A program made the position numbers and the translations under genes. A stretch of DNA of 5,507 bases from Zoogloeaceae bacterium (GTDB lineage Bacteria > Pseudomonadota > Gammaproteobacteria > Burkholderiales > Rhodocyclaceae). Below the pieces are notes generated by a model. It was given only the letters and a program-made list of their open reading frames with translations, had not been told where the DNA came from and did no database searches. Location of the stretch: assembly GCA_031282665.1 (NCBI GenBank), contig JAITDH010000116.1, forward strand, positions 1-5,507. The letters run 5' to 3'. This document shows, in pieces, positions 5,504 to 5,507 of this stretch (positions are counted from its first letter, which is position 1; each line of letters opens with the position of its first letter).

Positions 5504-5507
5504 ATGC
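5504..5507 (+). CDS. Possible start of a divergent gene at the right edge
   Basis: An ATG at 5504-5506 is preceded by GGAG (5495-5498) with a five-base spacer, which looks like a translation start for a gene transcribed away from the dehydrogenase. Only the start codon and one further base lie inside the window, so nothing can be said about the product. A divergent gene here is often the pathway regulator, but that is only a positional guess. An ATG after a GGAG can also occur by chance. Confidence 0.3.

Overview
The window is GC-rich bacterial DNA carrying three complete genes, all on the minus strand and reading right to left: an aldehyde dehydrogenase of the PuuC/KauB type, a 12-helix APC-superfamily amino acid/amine permease, and a 4-aminobutyrate (GABA) aminotransferase of the GabT/PuuE type. 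Strong AAGGAG/GAGGAG ribosome-binding sites, a candidate sigma-54 promoter and palindromic intergenic repeats all fit a proteobacterium. I think a beta- or gammaproteobacterium is most likely, but the sequence does not fix the genus.

Layout from left to right. Positions 1-111 hold what looks like the first 37 codons of an unrecognised minus-strand gene that runs off the left edge. Positions 112-633 contain no gene; they hold two direct copies of a 203-bp palindromic element, about 94% identical, inside a weaker outer inverted repeat. gabT occupies 634-1923. The gap 1924-2162 holds a second, unrelated palindromic element (2034-2160) that starts two bases after the permease stop, and a weak candidate promoter with a small dyad. 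The permease occupies 2163-3725, and a 67-bp gap with no terminator separates it from the dehydrogenase (3793-5280). Upstream, 5281-5507 is a regulatory region with a near-consensus sigma-54 (-24/-12) promoter at 5334-5349 and a 16-bp dyad about 120 bp upstream of the predicted start of transcription. A possible divergent gene begins at the right edge.

Together the three genes make a plausible catabolic unit. The permease would bring in GABA or a related amine or omega-amino acid. The aminotransferase would move the amino group to 2-oxoglutarate, giving glutamate and succinate semialdehyde. The dehydrogenase would oxidise an aldehyde, either succinate semialdehyde or an upstream aminoaldehyde from putrescine or agmatine breakdown. 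A sigma-54 promoter would fit use of these compounds as nitrogen sources. I see no clearly novel system here; the most interesting items are the promoter architecture and the two classes of nested palindromic repeat.
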